NCBI GenBank assembly: GCA_023404095.1 | Contig: JAEYDD010000074.1 | Location: 1-64,000, forward strand | DNA from: Pseudomonadota bacterium | GTDB lineage: Bacteria; Pseudomonadota; Alphaproteobacteria; Rhizobiales; Rhizobiaceae | Direction of reading: 5' to 3' | Length of the DNA: 64,000 nucleotides | Shown here: positions 53,590 through 63,371 of the stretch, piece after piece | How positions within the stretch are numbered: the first letter of the stretch is position 1 | How the letters are laid out: each line of letters starts with the position of its first letter | Program-made: the position numbers and the translations under genes | The notes under the pieces: model-generated | Database searches by the model: none | What the model was told of the DNA's origin: nothing | Seen by the model: only the letters and a program-made list of their open reading frames with translations

Positions 53590-56121
53590 TCAGGCCGCTT
53601 CGTAGGTCGTGTAAGTGCGCGCGTCGACAGCTTCCAGCCGGAACTGCTCCACGAGCATCATCAGGTTATCGGCCTCGCTCGAAAGCTGCCGGCAGGCGAC
53701 CGTGGTCGTCTCGACCATGGCGGCGTTCTGCTGGGTCATCTGATCCATCTGGTTGACCGAACCGTTGACCTCGTTCAGCGCAACGGCCTGGTCTCGGCTG
53801 GCGGTCGCCATCATGTCCACGTGCTGGCTCACGGAGACGATCTGCTGGCTGATCGACGCCAGCACCGAGCCTGTCTCCTGTACCAGCCGTGCGCCGGCGT
53901 TGACCTCCTGCGTGGACTTCTCGATCAGGACCTTTATCTCACGGGCGGCTTCGGCCGACCGCTGTGCCAGCTCCCGGACCTCCTGCGCAACGACGGCGAA
54001 GCCCTTGCCGGCCTCGCCCGCACGCGCGGCCTCGATACCGGCATTCAGCGCCAGAAGGTTGGTCTGGAAGGCAATGTCGTCGATCACCTCGATGATCTGC
54101 TCGATCTTGCGAGACGCGTCCTCGATGCGGCCCATGGCCGAGATGGCATTGCCGACGACGGCGGCCGAGCTATCGGCGTTGCGCTTGGTCTCGACGACGA
54201 CGGTGTTGGCCTCGTGCGCCCGCTCTGCCGAAGCCCTGACCGTCACCGTGATCTGGTCGACGGCTGCGGCCGTTTCCTCGAGCGAGGCGGCCTGCGCTTC
54301 CGTGCGCTTGGAGAGCTGGTCGGAAGAGCCGCGCAGTTCGGCGCCGCTCTGCTGGATCGACAACGCGTTGTTGCGGATCTGCCCGAGCGTATCCTGCAGG
54401 CGGGTCAGCGACACGTTGAAGTCCTGGCGAAGCTGTTCCAGCCGACCGGTGAACGGCGTATCGATCTGGCGGGAGAGATCGCCCTGCGCCAGCCTGCCGA
54501 GCCCCGCGGCGAGCGCGTTCACGGCAAAATCGATCTGGTGATCCAGTTCGCGTTTCTCCGCATCGTTCCTCGCCCGTTCCGCATCGGCGGCCGTACGCTG
54601 CTCCTCGCTCTCGGCCTCGATACGGATTTTCGACAGGGCGTTTTCCTTGAACACGCCGAGTGCGCGGGCCATGTCACCGATCTCGTCGCGGCGTGCCCCG
54701 CCGTCGATGGCGGTATCGAGCACGCCGTCGGCCAGCCGGCGCATCGCCGCCGTGATCTGGCCGATCGGTCCCTTCAGCGTCAGCACCAGGGCCCCGCCGG
54801 CAAGCAGGGCGATCACTATGCCCGAAACCGTGGCCAGCACCGATACCTGGTTCGCCTTCTCGCTCTCGACGGAGGCATTGTTCTTCTGGCCTTCCGCAAA
54901 GGCGGTCATCTGCCCCCAGATCCGGTCGATATCGGCCGCGGCGGCCGCGAACTCGGCCCCGCGCTTGTGGCTGATCTCCACTAGGGCGGCGCTGTCTTCG
55001 TCCATCTGCCGCATCATCGGCGCCAGCGAGCCGATCAGCTTCTCGAAGAAGGGAAGCTCGGCTGCGGTGTTGGACAGGCTTTGAATATCGGCCTCCATTA
55101 CCTTGAACTCGCGCACCAGCCTGTCGCGTCCCTCTTGGTCGGGCCGCTGCAGGAAGCCGGCGGCGGCGATGCGGATCGAATAGGCCGAGTTCACAAGCTT
55201 GCGCGTGACGGCCAGCAGCGCGCCGGCCTTGACCAGCGGCGCATCGAGCTTGGAGAAGGTGATCGTCGCGTCGCGCATCTTCAGCGCAGCAGCACTCTGC
55301 AGCTGGATCCCGGTCTGGCGGAAGCGGGCGATGAGGCGGCCGATCGCCGCGGCATTCTCCTCGCTCTTGTCGCCGCTGGCGGAAAGCTTGCCGATCTCGC
55401 CCACCGTCTTTTCGAACGTCTCGTGGACAGCCTTCTGGTTGGCCGGAAGTCCGGTGCCAACGCGACGCGTCAGCTTGACCAGTTCGACCTGCGCGTCGGC
55501 GGCAATCTTGATCTTCTGTTCGGCGTCGGGTGCGCGAGAAAAGCTTGCAGAAAACGCGTTCAGCGCATCGCTTGCGGATTTCAGACGCTCCGCCTCACGC
55601 AACAGGGTCTTTGCAGCCTCTTCGTCCTTGCGCACGCCCCGCTCGATGCGGGTCGCCTCCTCAAGCACCTTCATCTGCTCGCCGAGCAGGCTGGCGAGGC
55701 TCATTTCCATCGAACGGCGCAAGGCAAGTTCGTTTTCGTACAGAGTCCAGAGCTGCCCGACTCGCTGGCCGATCATCGTGCTGCCGTCGACGGCTTCCTG
55801 CAGTTGCCGCCGTCCGGCCTCGTCCTCGACCTGGGCAAATGTGTCCGCCAGCAGCTCCTGCTGTGCGTCGATCGTGCTGGTCACGGCGTCGCGCGTTTCC
55901 TCTGACGTCTGTTGCAGGAACGCGTTCATGCCCGCATAGACATCCTTGAAGCCGCTCAGCGACTGCAGCACGCTGTTTGAGATTTCCATGCGTCCCTGCA
56001 GCATGCCCGAAGCATAGAGGCCGGTGAGGCCCACGGCGCTGATGCTGACGACGAAAGGAAGAATGAAGAGAACGACCTTGGTCTGAATCTTGAAGCGGGC
56101 AAGCACCCTGTCGATGAACAT
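53590..56121 (-). CDS. Methyl-accepting chemotaxis protein with long helical periplasmic domain
   Basis: An 843-residue chemoreceptor. After a first membrane segment (about residues 17-35) comes a periplasmic region of roughly 390 residues, almost entirely alpha-helical, resembling the helical bimodular type of sensor. A second membrane segment (about 430-452) precedes HAMP, a second HAMP-like segment and the signalling domain with the same conserved hairpin tip as the neighbour. No C-terminal pentapeptide is visible. The signalling halves of the two neighbours are very similar while the sensor parts are unrelated. The ligand is unknown. Confidence 0.93.
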   Translation of the reverse strand: MFIDRVLARFKIQTKVVLFILPFVVSISAVGLTGLYASGMLQGRMEISNSVLQSLSGFKDVYAGMNAFLQQTSEETRDAVTSTIDAQQELLADTFAQVEDEAGRRQLQEAVDGSTMIGQRVGQLWTLYENELALRRSMEMSLASLLGEQMKVLEEATRIERGVRKDEEAAKTLLREAERLKSASDALNAFSASFSRAPDAEQKIKIAADAQVELVKLTRRVGTGLPANQKAVHETFEKTVGEIGKLSASGDKSEENAAAIGRLIARFRQTGIQLQSAAALKMRDATITFSKLDAPLVKAGALLAVTRKLVNSAYSIRIAAAGFLQRPDQEGRDRLVREFKVMEADIQSLSNTAAELPFFEKLIGSLAPMMRQMDEDSAALVEISHKRGAEFAAAAADIDRIWGQMTAFAEGQKNNASVESEKANQVSVLATVSGIVIALLAGGALVLTLKGPIGQITAAMRRLADGVLDTAIDGGARRDEIGDMARALGVFKENALSKIRIEAESEEQRTAADAERARNDAEKRELDHQIDFAVNALAAGLGRLAQGDLSRQIDTPFTGRLEQLRQDFNVSLTRLQDTLGQIRNNALSIQQSGAELRGSSDQLSKRTEAQAASLEETAAAVDQITVTVRASAERAHEANTVVVETKRNADSSAAVVGNAISAMGRIEDASRKIEQIIEVIDDIAFQTNLLALNAGIEAARAGEAGKGFAVVAQEVRELAQRSAEAAREIKVLIEKSTQEVNAGARLVQETGSVLASISQQIVSVSQHVDMMATASRDQAVALNEVNGSVNQMDQMTQQNAAMVETTTVACRQLSSEADNLMMLVEQFRLEAVDARTYTTYEAA

Positions 56122-56389
56122 CGGGCATCACTCCCTGCGGCCGACCGCCTCCCCGCCCGCATCTTCACGGGTCTCCCAGGGTCGGTCATCCGAAATTGAA
56201 CTGATAAGAATACGGATTTTCGCCGTGTGACCCGGGCGCAATCATTGCAGGACCGCTGCGCAATCGGCGCGGTTCGGGTCAGTATCCGGCAATCATGGGG
56301 GGGAAGTTTTAAGAAACTTCAAACGATTAAAGCGATTCATCATACATTTGCCGCAAGACGACCGACCTGAGCGGCCGCTTGCGGGCCGG

Positions 56390-56539
56390 TCAGTGAAACC
56401 AGGCGATCGATACCGCAAGAAGGGCCAGAAGCACCGCGGCCACAGAGCAATTGAAGGCGATGCCCAGTGCGGCACGCTGTTTTTCTTCGGCGGCGATGGC
56501 GAGCGCGCGGGCGACGGGACGGCGGTGTGCTGCGGTCAT
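56390..56539 (-). CDS. Small single-pass membrane protein, hypothetical
   Basis: A 49-residue frame from the ATG at 56539 with CGGAGT upstream. A basic N-terminal half (MTAAHRRPVARALAIAAEEKQR) is followed by one hydrophobic helix (about residues 26-46). I recognise no family. It is isolated between the chemoreceptor and HI0933-type genes. The ribosome site and clean layout support it only moderately. The 268 bases upstream of the chemoreceptor start (56122-56389) contain no other feature. Confidence 0.45.
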   Translation of the reverse strand: MTAAHRRPVARALAIAAEEKQRAALGIAFNCSVAAVLLALLAVSIAWFH

Positions 56540-56765
56540 GGCAAGACTCCGGTTACGAGCTACGGGCATCCCGGATGATCCGGCCAGCCGGCCCACGTCA
56601 TGTCATTTCGGCCGCGCTTCCGTTTCCCCGGACATCCGGAGAACGGGCGGCGAAACGCCGGCTTTCAGCAGGATCGGCCCGCACCTCTTAATGAACCGTA
56701 AATCGGCCCTCGCCCATTTGCGACCCCTCCTTTCGTAGGGCGCATGGGCGCGCCTGAGCAGGCCT

Positions 56766-57947
56766 TCAAACCGCCTGACCAGCGGCATGACCGGAGGCCC
56801 AGGCCCACTGGAAATTGTAACCCCCGAGCCAGCCGGTGACGTCCACAGCCTCGCCGATGAAATGCAGTCCGGGGACCGATTTCGCCGCCATCGTGCGTGA
56901 ATCCAACTCGTCGGTGTCTACGCCGCCCAGCGTCACCTCGGCAGTGCGATAGCCTTCCGATCCTGCCGGGCGGATCCGCCAGCGGCGGATATGCTCCGCA
57001 AGCATCTCGATCTTTCGACCCGCAACTTCCGCCAGCGGCCCGTCGACGCCCGACTGGCTGACGAGGAGCTGCGCGAGCTTGCGGGGCATATGCTCCGACA
57101 AAACCGTCTGCACCGCCTGCCGGCCATTTTCCTTTCGCGCCGCCGCCAGAAGGGCGGCAAGGTCGACATTTGGTTGCAGGTGGAGCGTGATTTCGTCCCC
57201 CTCGCGCCAGAATGAAGATATCTGCAGGATGGCCGGACCGCTCAAGCCGCGGTGGGTAAAGAGCATCGCCTCTCGAAACTCGGTCTTCCCGTGACGCGCG
57301 ACCACCTCCACCGCGACACCCGGCATGCCGTCGTGCGCAGCAAGATACTGGGGATCGAGCGTCAGCGGAACGAGCCCCGGCCGGGTCTCCACAACGCGAA
57401 GGCCGAAGAGCTCGGCAATACGATAGGCAAAGCCCGTCGCCCCCATCTTCGGGATCGATTTGCCCCCGGTCGCGATGATGAGCGAGGCGGCGTCGACGGC
57501 GCCGCCGCTCGTGGAAACACGGAAGCCGGTCGCCGTCTTCTCGACGGACGAGACTTCCGTCATCAGGCGCAGTTCGGCACCGGCATCACGCATCTCCTTG
57601 AGGAGCATGGCGCTGATATCCTTGGCGGAATGGTCGCAGAAGAGCTGCCCGAGCGTCTTTTCGTGCCAGGCAATACCGTGCCGCTCGACGAGATCCAGGA
57701 AATTGCGCGGCGTGTAGCGCGCGAGGGCGGATTTGCAGAAATGCGGGTTCCGCGACAGGAAGTTCCTGGGCTGCGCATGGATGTTGGTGAAGTTACAACG
57801 GCCGCCGCCGGAGATGCGGATCTTCTCGCCAGGCGCACGGGCATGGTCGATAACGAGCACCCGCCGTCCACGCTTGCCCGCCTCGATCGCGCACATCATG
57901 CCGGCAGCACCCGCACCGATGATGACTACGTCCGTCTTTTCCGCCAC
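56766..57947 (-). CDS. HI0933-family flavoprotein (BaiN/YhiN-like NAD(P)/FAD oxidoreductase)
   Basis: A 393-residue flavoprotein of the HI0933 family. The FAD-binding GxGxxG is VVIIGAGAAGMMCAIEAGKRG at residues 7-27, followed by the family motif KIRISGGGRCNFTN at about 42-55. A second dinucleotide stretch is LIIATGGKSIPKMGATG, and the C-terminus GLHFIGEAVDVTGWLGGYNFQWAWASGHAAG is diagnostic. Some members reduce bile-acid intermediates in gut bacteria, but that role is unlikely here. The physiological substrate is unknown. It is a single gene facing away from the glutamine-synthetase-like gene. Confidence 0.9.
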   Translation of the reverse strand: MAEKTDVVIIGAGAAGMMCAIEAGKRGRRVLVIDHARAPGEKIRISGGGRCNFTNIHAQPRNFLSRNPHFCKSALARYTPRNFLDLVERHGIAWHEKTLGQLFCDHSAKDISAMLLKEMRDAGAELRLMTEVSSVEKTATGFRVSTSGGAVDAASLIIATGGKSIPKMGATGFAYRIAELFGLRVVETRPGLVPLTLDPQYLAAHDGMPGVAVEVVARHGKTEFREAMLFTHRGLSGPAILQISSFWREGDEITLHLQPNVDLAALLAAARKENGRQAVQTVLSEHMPRKLAQLLVSQSGVDGPLAEVAGRKIEMLAEHIRRWRIRPAGSEGYRTAEVTLGGVDTDELDSRTMAAKSVPGLHFIGEAVDVTGWLGGYNFQWAWASGHAAGQAV

Positions 57948-58122
57948 ACCGCATCGTCCCTGTTTCGGCCTCTCCCTTTTCCTTTCGCTTGCCGAAAGTC
58001 AACCTGTGCCGCGTCAGCCCGCCGTATCCGCCCGAGAAAGCTCGCCTTTCGGCATTTCGCCCCCCTAGCCAATGCCCAAACTCCGGATATGATGACCCAT
58101 CCGAAACCAACCCCGGTGTGTC

Positions 58123-59559
58123 ATGCCCTCAAAAAAGAACGTTGCCTCTACCGTCCAGAAAGCCAGCCGCTCCTCCAAGATCCCTCCCGCCCTGAACTCG
58201 CTTCGCGGCGTCAACAACTGGAAAGAGGCGTCCGACTGGCTCAAGCTACGAGGCATCGAAGACGTGGAGTGCATAACCCCGGACCTTGCGGGCGTGCCGC
58301 GCGGCAAGATGATGCCGTCGTCCAAGTTCACCTCCAACACGTCTCTGGCGCTTCCCTCGGCGCTCTACCGCCACACGATTTCGGGCGAGTACCCCGAGGA
58401 GACCGGCAACTTCCGCTATGAGCCGCGCGACAGCGACCTCAAGCTCGTTCCCGACCTTTCGACGCTGTCGATCGTACCCTGGGAGAGTGACCCGACCGCG
58501 CAGGTGATCTGCGACATCGTCGGCTCGAATGGCGACGACGTTCCCTATACGCCGCGCAACGTGCTCAAGAATGTCGTGCGGCTCTATCGCGAGCGGGGCT
58601 GGCGGCCGGTGGTGGCACCGGAAATCGAATTCTATCTCGTCGCGCTCAACGACGACCCGGACTATCCGCTGCACCCGCCGAAGGGGCGCTCGGGACGCTC
58701 GATCCTTGGCGGACAGGGCTACTCCATCGCCGGCATCAACGAGTTCGACGAACTGATCGACGACATCTACCATTTCTCCGAAAAGCAGGGTCTCGAGATC
58801 GACACCCTGATCCACGAGGAAGGGCCGGCGCAGCTCGAAATCAACCTTCGCCACGGCGACCCGATCGAGCTTGCCGACCAGGTGTTCATGTTCAAGCGCA
58901 CGATCCGCGAAGCGGCGCTGAAGCATGGCATCTACGCGACCTTCATGGCCAAGCCGATGCAGGGCCAGCCGGGCTCGGCCATGCACATCCACCAGTCGGT
59001 GATCGACATCAAGACCGGCAAGAACGTCTTTTCCAATCCCGATGGCTCGGCCTCGAAGGAATTCTTCCACTTCATCGGCGGCATGCAGCGCTATGTGCCG
59101 GGCACGCTGGCGATGATGGCGCCCTATGTGAATTCCTATCGCCGGCTGACGCCCGACATGTCGGCGCCGGTGAACGTCGCCTGGGGGTACGACAACCGGA
59201 CGACCGCATTCCGCATTCCGGTGTCGGACGCCGCCGCCCGGCGCGTCGAAAACCGCCTTCCCGGCTCCGACGCCAACCCCTATCTGGCGCTTGCCGCCTC
59301 GCTCGGCTGCGGCCTGCTCGGGATCATGAACGAGGTGGAGCCGTCAGCCCCGACGGAGGATACCGCCAACGAAGGCTCTATCGACCTGCCTCGGAGCCTG
59401 CTGGAAGCGGTTTCACTGCTGGAATCCGATCCGGCGCTCAACGACGCCTTCAGCCCGGAGTTCATCGGGCTCTATGCCGGCGTCAAGCGTGGCGAGTTCG
59501 AGACGTTCATGCAGGTGATCAGCCCCTGGGAACGCGAGTTCCTGCTGCTCAACGTCTGA
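58123..59559 (+). CDS. Glutamine synthetase family protein (gamma-glutamylpolyamine synthetase-like)
   Basis: A 478-residue member of the glutamine synthetase superfamily. Motifs include the metal site APEIEFYLV near residue 165, EEGPAQLEINLRHGDPIELAD near 230-250, MAKPMQGQPGSAMHIHQS near 285, and the Arg-rich NRTTAFRIP near 360. The N-terminal extension of about 30 basic, Ser-rich residues and overall divergence from GlnA point to the PuuA-like group, which ligates glutamate to putrescine or related amines. A PuuB-like oxidoreductase gene follows 100 bases downstream. The activity is inferred. Confidence 0.85.
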   Translation: MPSKKNVASTVQKASRSSKIPPALNSLRGVNNWKEASDWLKLRGIEDVECITPDLAGVPRGKMMPSSKFTSNTSLALPSALYRHTISGEYPEETGNFRYEPRDSDLKLVPDLSTLSIVPWESDPTAQVICDIVGSNGDDVPYTPRNVLKNVVRLYRERGWRPVVAPEIEFYLVALNDDPDYPLHPPKGRSGRSILGGQGYSIAGINEFDELIDDIYHFSEKQGLEIDTLIHEEGPAQLEINLRHGDPIELADQVFMFKRTIREAALKHGIYATFMAKPMQGQPGSAMHIHQSVIDIKTGKNVFSNPDGSASKEFFHFIGGMQRYVPGTLAMMAPYVNSYRRLTPDMSAPVNVAWGYDNRTTAFRIPVSDAAARRVENRLPGSDANPYLALAASLGCGLLGIMNEVEPSAPTEDTANEGSIDLPRSLLEAVSLLESDPALNDAFSPEFIGLYAGVKRGEFETFMQVISPWEREFLLLNV

Positions 59560-59659
59560 GCCTGTGCCGAGCCGTCCGGCGGCCGCCCGAACGTTACGGG
59601 GCGCCGTCGGCGTCGGCTGACGCGCCCCCTTGAACAACAGTCTGACCGAGAGCATTCCC

Positions 59660-60946
59660 ATGTCCTGGCAAAGCCCGATCTCCCCCGGCATATCCTGGTA
59701 CGAAAAGACCGTCGGCGATCGCCCGGAATATCCGCAAATGTCCGGCTCATGTGAAGCCGACGTCGCCATTGTCGGCGGCGGTTTCACCGGTCTGCAGGCG
59801 GCCTACAATCTCGCGCGCAAGGGCGTGCGCGTCGTCCTGATCGACGCCAACCGCTTCGGCGACGGCGCATCCGGGCGCAATGGCGGCCAGCTTGGCACCG
59901 GCCAGCGCTCCTGGCCGGAGGAACTGGAAGAGGAACTTGGCTACGAGCGCTCCAAGGGGCTTTTCGACCTTGCCGAACACGCCAAGCGACACGTTTTGGA
60001 CTTTGCCACCGAGCAGGATCTCGACATCGAGTTCATGCCCGGACAGATGAACGTCTCGCACAAGAAGGCGCTGGAGGCGGACTACCGCGCCAATCCGGAA
60101 ATCGCGGCCAGCCGCTACGGCTATACGCAGTCCACCTTCATGGACAGGAAAGAGACGCAGGAGCGGCTCGGCTCCAAATTCTATCTCTTCGGCGTGCGCG
60201 ACACCGGCACCGGCCATATTCACCCGATGAAGCTTCTCGTCGGCATCGCCAAGGCGGCGAAGGCTGCGGGTGCGATCCTGCACGAGCAGACGCCGGCGCT
60301 GAAAATCGAGCGGGCGGGCGGCAGGGCCGTCATTTCGACGGCAAGGGGCACGATCACCGCCGACAAGGCTCTGATTGCCTGCAATGCCTATATCGGCAAG
60401 CTGGAGCCGACGACGGCCGCCCATGTGATGCCGATCCGCTCCTTCATCGGCGCCACCCCGGTGCTCGACGCTTTCCCGAAGATCATTCCCGGAGGGGAGT
60501 CTGTTGCCGATTCGCGCTTCGTCGTGCGCTACTTCCGCAAGAGCCGCGACGGGCGACTTTTGTTCGGCGGGCGGGAGGCTTATACGGCCGACAACCCCAG
60601 CGACATGTCGGTGCACATCCGCCGGCAGATCGCCGAAATTTATCCGGATCTCGCCGACATCGCCATCGAGCATGCCTGGGGCGGATCGGTCGGCATCACC
60701 ATGCCGCGCAAACCCTACGTGCGCGAAGTCATGCCCGGAATTACCTCGATCGGCGGCTATTCCGGCCATGGAGTGATGCTGTCCAACTACTGCGGAAAGC
60801 TCTACGCGGACGCGCTGACCGGCGGAAGCGCCGAACTCGACATGCTCGGTTCGCTGAAGATTCCGGCATTTCCCGGCGGCGCCAGCCTGAGAACGCCGCT
60901 CCTCTTCCTGGCCATGACGTGGTATGCCATGCGCGACAGGCTCTGA
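59660..60946 (+). CDS. FAD-dependent oxidoreductase (gamma-glutamylputrescine oxidoreductase-like)
   Basis: A 428-residue DAO-family flavoprotein like PuuB. The FAD-binding motif is VAIVGGGFTGLQAAYNLARKG at about residues 34-54, followed by GASGRNGGQLGTGQRS, the covalent or near-flavin region of this family. The C-terminal IEHAWGGSVGITMPRKPYV and GYSGHGVMLSNYCGKL are diagnostic. The ATG at 59660 is chosen over a TTG at 59630. With the upstream glutamine-synthetase-like gene and the potFGHI importer it would allow putrescine use through gamma-glutamylated intermediates. Confidence 0.87.
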   Translation: MSWQSPISPGISWYEKTVGDRPEYPQMSGSCEADVAIVGGGFTGLQAAYNLARKGVRVVLIDANRFGDGASGRNGGQLGTGQRSWPEELEEELGYERSKGLFDLAEHAKRHVLDFATEQDLDIEFMPGQMNVSHKKALEADYRANPEIAASRYGYTQSTFMDRKETQERLGSKFYLFGVRDTGTGHIHPMKLLVGIAKAAKAAGAILHEQTPALKIERAGGRAVISTARGTITADKALIACNAYIGKLEPTTAAHVMPIRSFIGATPVLDAFPKIIPGGESVADSRFVVRYFRKSRDGRLLFGGREAYTADNPSDMSVHIRRQIAEIYPDLADIAIEHAWGGSVGITMPRKPYVREVMPGITSIGGYSGHGVMLSNYCGKLYADALTGGSAELDMLGSLKIPAFPGGASLRTPLLFLAMTWYAMRDRL

Positions 60947-61038
60947 CGCATTCCCGGCTATTTTGTCGCGCTGCACTCTGGCCTTTTTAAATCGATTAGA
61001 TTATAACGCCACCAACGCGAACCAGATAGAGAATTGCA

Positions 61039-62511
61039 ATGAGCAGCCAAATCATCCCCGTGGAGCCGTTCGACTACGTCGTCTTCGGCGGCACCGGTGA
61101 CCTCGCCGAACGCAAGCTGCTGCCGGCGCTGTATCACCGGCAGATCGCGGGCCAGTTTACCGATCCGACGCGCATCATCGGCGCGTCGCGCGCGGCCATG
61201 ACGCACGAAGCCTATCGCGAGTTCGCCACCAAGGCATTGAAGGAATTCCTCAAACCCGGCGAGTTCGACGACAAGGAAGTCAAGATCTTCACAGACCGGC
61301 TGTTCTACGTCTCGGTCGACGCCAAGTCCGAGCAGGGCTGGGACGACCTGAAGAAGATCCTCGATGAGGGCAAGGATCGCGTGCGCGCGTTCTATCTGGC
61401 CGTCGCACCCGCTATCTTCGGCGAGATCGCCGAGAAGATCCGCGACCACAAGCTGATCACCAAGCAGACGCGCATCGTCGTCGAAAAGCCGATCGGCCGC
61501 GACCTGGCGTCGGCCACCGCGCTGAACGACACGATCGGCCGGGTGTTCCGCGAAGACCAGATCTACCGGATCGACCATTATCTCGGCAAGGAGACGGTGC
61601 AGAACCTGATGGCGCTGCGGTTTGCCAATGCCCTCTACGAGCCGCTGTGGAACTCCGCCCATATCGACCATGTGCAGATCACCGTGGCGGAATCGGTCGG
61701 GCTGGAAAGCCGTGCGGGCTACTACGACAAGGCCGGCGCGCTGCGCGACATGGTGCAGAACCACATTCTCCAGTTGCTCTGCCTCGTGGCCATGGAAGTG
61801 CCGTCGTCGATGGACGCCGAAGCCGTGCGCGACGAGAAGCTGAAGGTGCTGCGCGCACTGAAGCCGATCGACGAGTACAATGTCGAGCGGCTGACGGTTC
61901 GCGGACAGTACCGCGCCGGCGCCTCTGCCGGCGGACCGGTTAAGGGCTATCTTGAAGAACTCGAGGGCGGCGTCTCCAACACCGAGACCTTCGTTGCCAT
62001 CAAGGCCGAGATCGGCAACTGGCGCTGGGCGGGCGTGCCTTTCTACATCCGCACCGGAAAGCGCATGGCCAACCGCGTCTCCGAGATCGTGATCACCTTC
62101 AAGCCGATCCCGCATTCGATCTTCGAACCGGCCGCGGGACGCATCGAGGCCAACCAGCTGATCATCCGGCTCCAGCCGGACGAGGGCGTCAAGCAGTGGC
62201 TGATGATCAAGGATCCGGGTCCGGGCGGGATGCGGCTGCGCAACGTCTCGCTCGACATGACCTTCGCCGAGGCTTTCGAAACGCGCAACGCGGATGCCTA
62301 TGAGCGCCTGCTGCTCGACGTCGTGCGTTCGAACCAGACGCTGTTCATGCGCCGCGACGAGGTGGAGGCCGCCTGGCGCTGGGTCGATCCGATCCTCAAG
62401 GCGTGGGACAGCACCGGACAGACGCCGCAGGGCTACACCGCCGGGACCTGGGGCCCGAGCCAGGCCATCGCGCTGATAGAACGCGACGGCCGCACATGGC
62501 ACGAAAGCTGA
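61039..62511 (+). CDS. zwf: Glucose-6-phosphate 1-dehydrogenase
   Basis: A 490-residue dehydrogenase oxidising glucose 6-phosphate to 6-phosphogluconolactone with NADP. The nucleotide-binding VFGGTGDLAERKLLPAL is at residues 15-31, EKPIGRD at 149-155, and the catalytic signature RIDHYLGKE at 177-185 contains the His and Lys needed for activity. The C-terminus WGPSQAIALIERDGRTWHES is typical of rhizobial Zwf. It starts the zwf-pgl-edd order; pgl follows after 8 bases. An AT-rich stretch before the start probably holds the promoter. Confidence 0.97.
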   Translation: MSSQIIPVEPFDYVVFGGTGDLAERKLLPALYHRQIAGQFTDPTRIIGASRAAMTHEAYREFATKALKEFLKPGEFDDKEVKIFTDRLFYVSVDAKSEQGWDDLKKILDEGKDRVRAFYLAVAPAIFGEIAEKIRDHKLITKQTRIVVEKPIGRDLASATALNDTIGRVFREDQIYRIDHYLGKETVQNLMALRFANALYEPLWNSAHIDHVQITVAESVGLESRAGYYDKAGALRDMVQNHILQLLCLVAMEVPSSMDAEAVRDEKLKVLRALKPIDEYNVERLTVRGQYRAGASAGGPVKGYLEELEGGVSNTETFVAIKAEIGNWRWAGVPFYIRTGKRMANRVSEIVITFKPIPHSIFEPAAGRIEANQLIIRLQPDEGVKQWLMIKDPGPGGMRLRNVSLDMTFAEAFETRNADAYERLLLDVVRSNQTLFMRRDEVEAAWRWVDPILKAWDSTGQTPQGYTAGTWGPSQAIALIERDGRTWHES

Positions 62512-62519
62512 GGCGGGGC

Positions 62520-63218
62520 ATGGCTACGAAAACCCACGAATTCGCCGATGCGGCCTCACTGGCGCAAAATCTGGCCGACGCCGTCGCCTCGGTGCTGAAG
62601 GTCGCGATCGCCGAACGCGGCGCGGCGACCATCGCCGTTTCCGGCGGCTCCACGCCGAAACGGTTCTTCCAGGCGCTGTCGACGCGCAAGCTCGACTGGT
62701 CGAAGGTCACCGTGACGCTGGTCGACGAGCGGTTCGTGCCGGCGGACAATCCGCGCTCGAACCACCTGCTTGTCGCCGACAACCTGCTGCAGGGTGAGGC
62801 TGCCAGCGCGCGGTTCCTGCCGCTCTATCACTCCGCCGCCACCGCGGACGAGGCGGCAAAGGTCGCAAGCGCCGCCATCGCGAGCCTGCCTGTGCCTTTC
62901 GACGTGGTCATCCTCGGGATGGGCAATGACGGCCACACCGCTTCCTTCTTCCCCGGCGGCGACCGTCTGGTTGAGGCGCTTTCGAGCGCCACGCCGCGTG
63001 GCGTCATCACCATGGAAGCCGAAGGTGCCGGCGAGACCCGACTGACGCTGACCTTCTCCAGCCTGCAGGACGCCCATTTCCTCGTGCTGCATATCGAGGG
63101 GCAGGCAAAGAAGGACACACTGGAAAACGCACTTGCCGATGGCGAGGAGAAAGACATGCCGGTGCGGGCGGTCCTGCGCCGGGCCGCCACGCCCGTCGAC
63201 ATCTACTGGGCGCCCTAG
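62520..63218 (+). CDS. pgl: 6-phosphogluconolactonase
   Basis: A 232-residue lactonase of the NagB/RpiA fold that hydrolyses 6-phosphogluconolactone to 6-phosphogluconate. The start MATKTHEFADAASLAQNL is at the ATG at 62520, 8 bases after the zwf stop and behind GGCGGGG; frames further upstream lie inside zwf. Motifs are IAVSGGSTPKRFFQAL near residue 38, VTLVDERFVP near 62 and ILGMGNDGHTASFFPG near 128. It is co-transcribed with zwf by every sign. Confidence 0.95.
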   Translation: MATKTHEFADAASLAQNLADAVASVLKVAIAERGAATIAVSGGSTPKRFFQALSTRKLDWSKVTVTLVDERFVPADNPRSNHLLVADNLLQGEAASARFLPLYHSAATADEAAKVASAAIASLPVPFDVVILGMGNDGHTASFFPGGDRLVEALSSATPRGVITMEAEGAGETRLTLTFSSLQDAHFLVLHIEGQAKKDTLENALADGEEKDMPVRAVLRRAATPVDIYWAP

Positions 63219-63371
63219 CGCCCACTCCTGCCTTGCGGGCCGTTGCGCCCGGCACAAGGCGAAAGCCGAAGGGTGCCACATCGCATCCCGCAGGCCTTAC
63301 GCATCGGACCGCCCGAGAGGGCGTTTCGATGGCGCGTGATCATTGCAAACGAGCGAAATCAGGATAATCCC

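Noticed and set aside
60958..62502. A 514-codon minus-strand open frame opposite zwf
   Set aside because: Antisense shadow of zwf; composition is not protein-like and no ribosome site precedes it.
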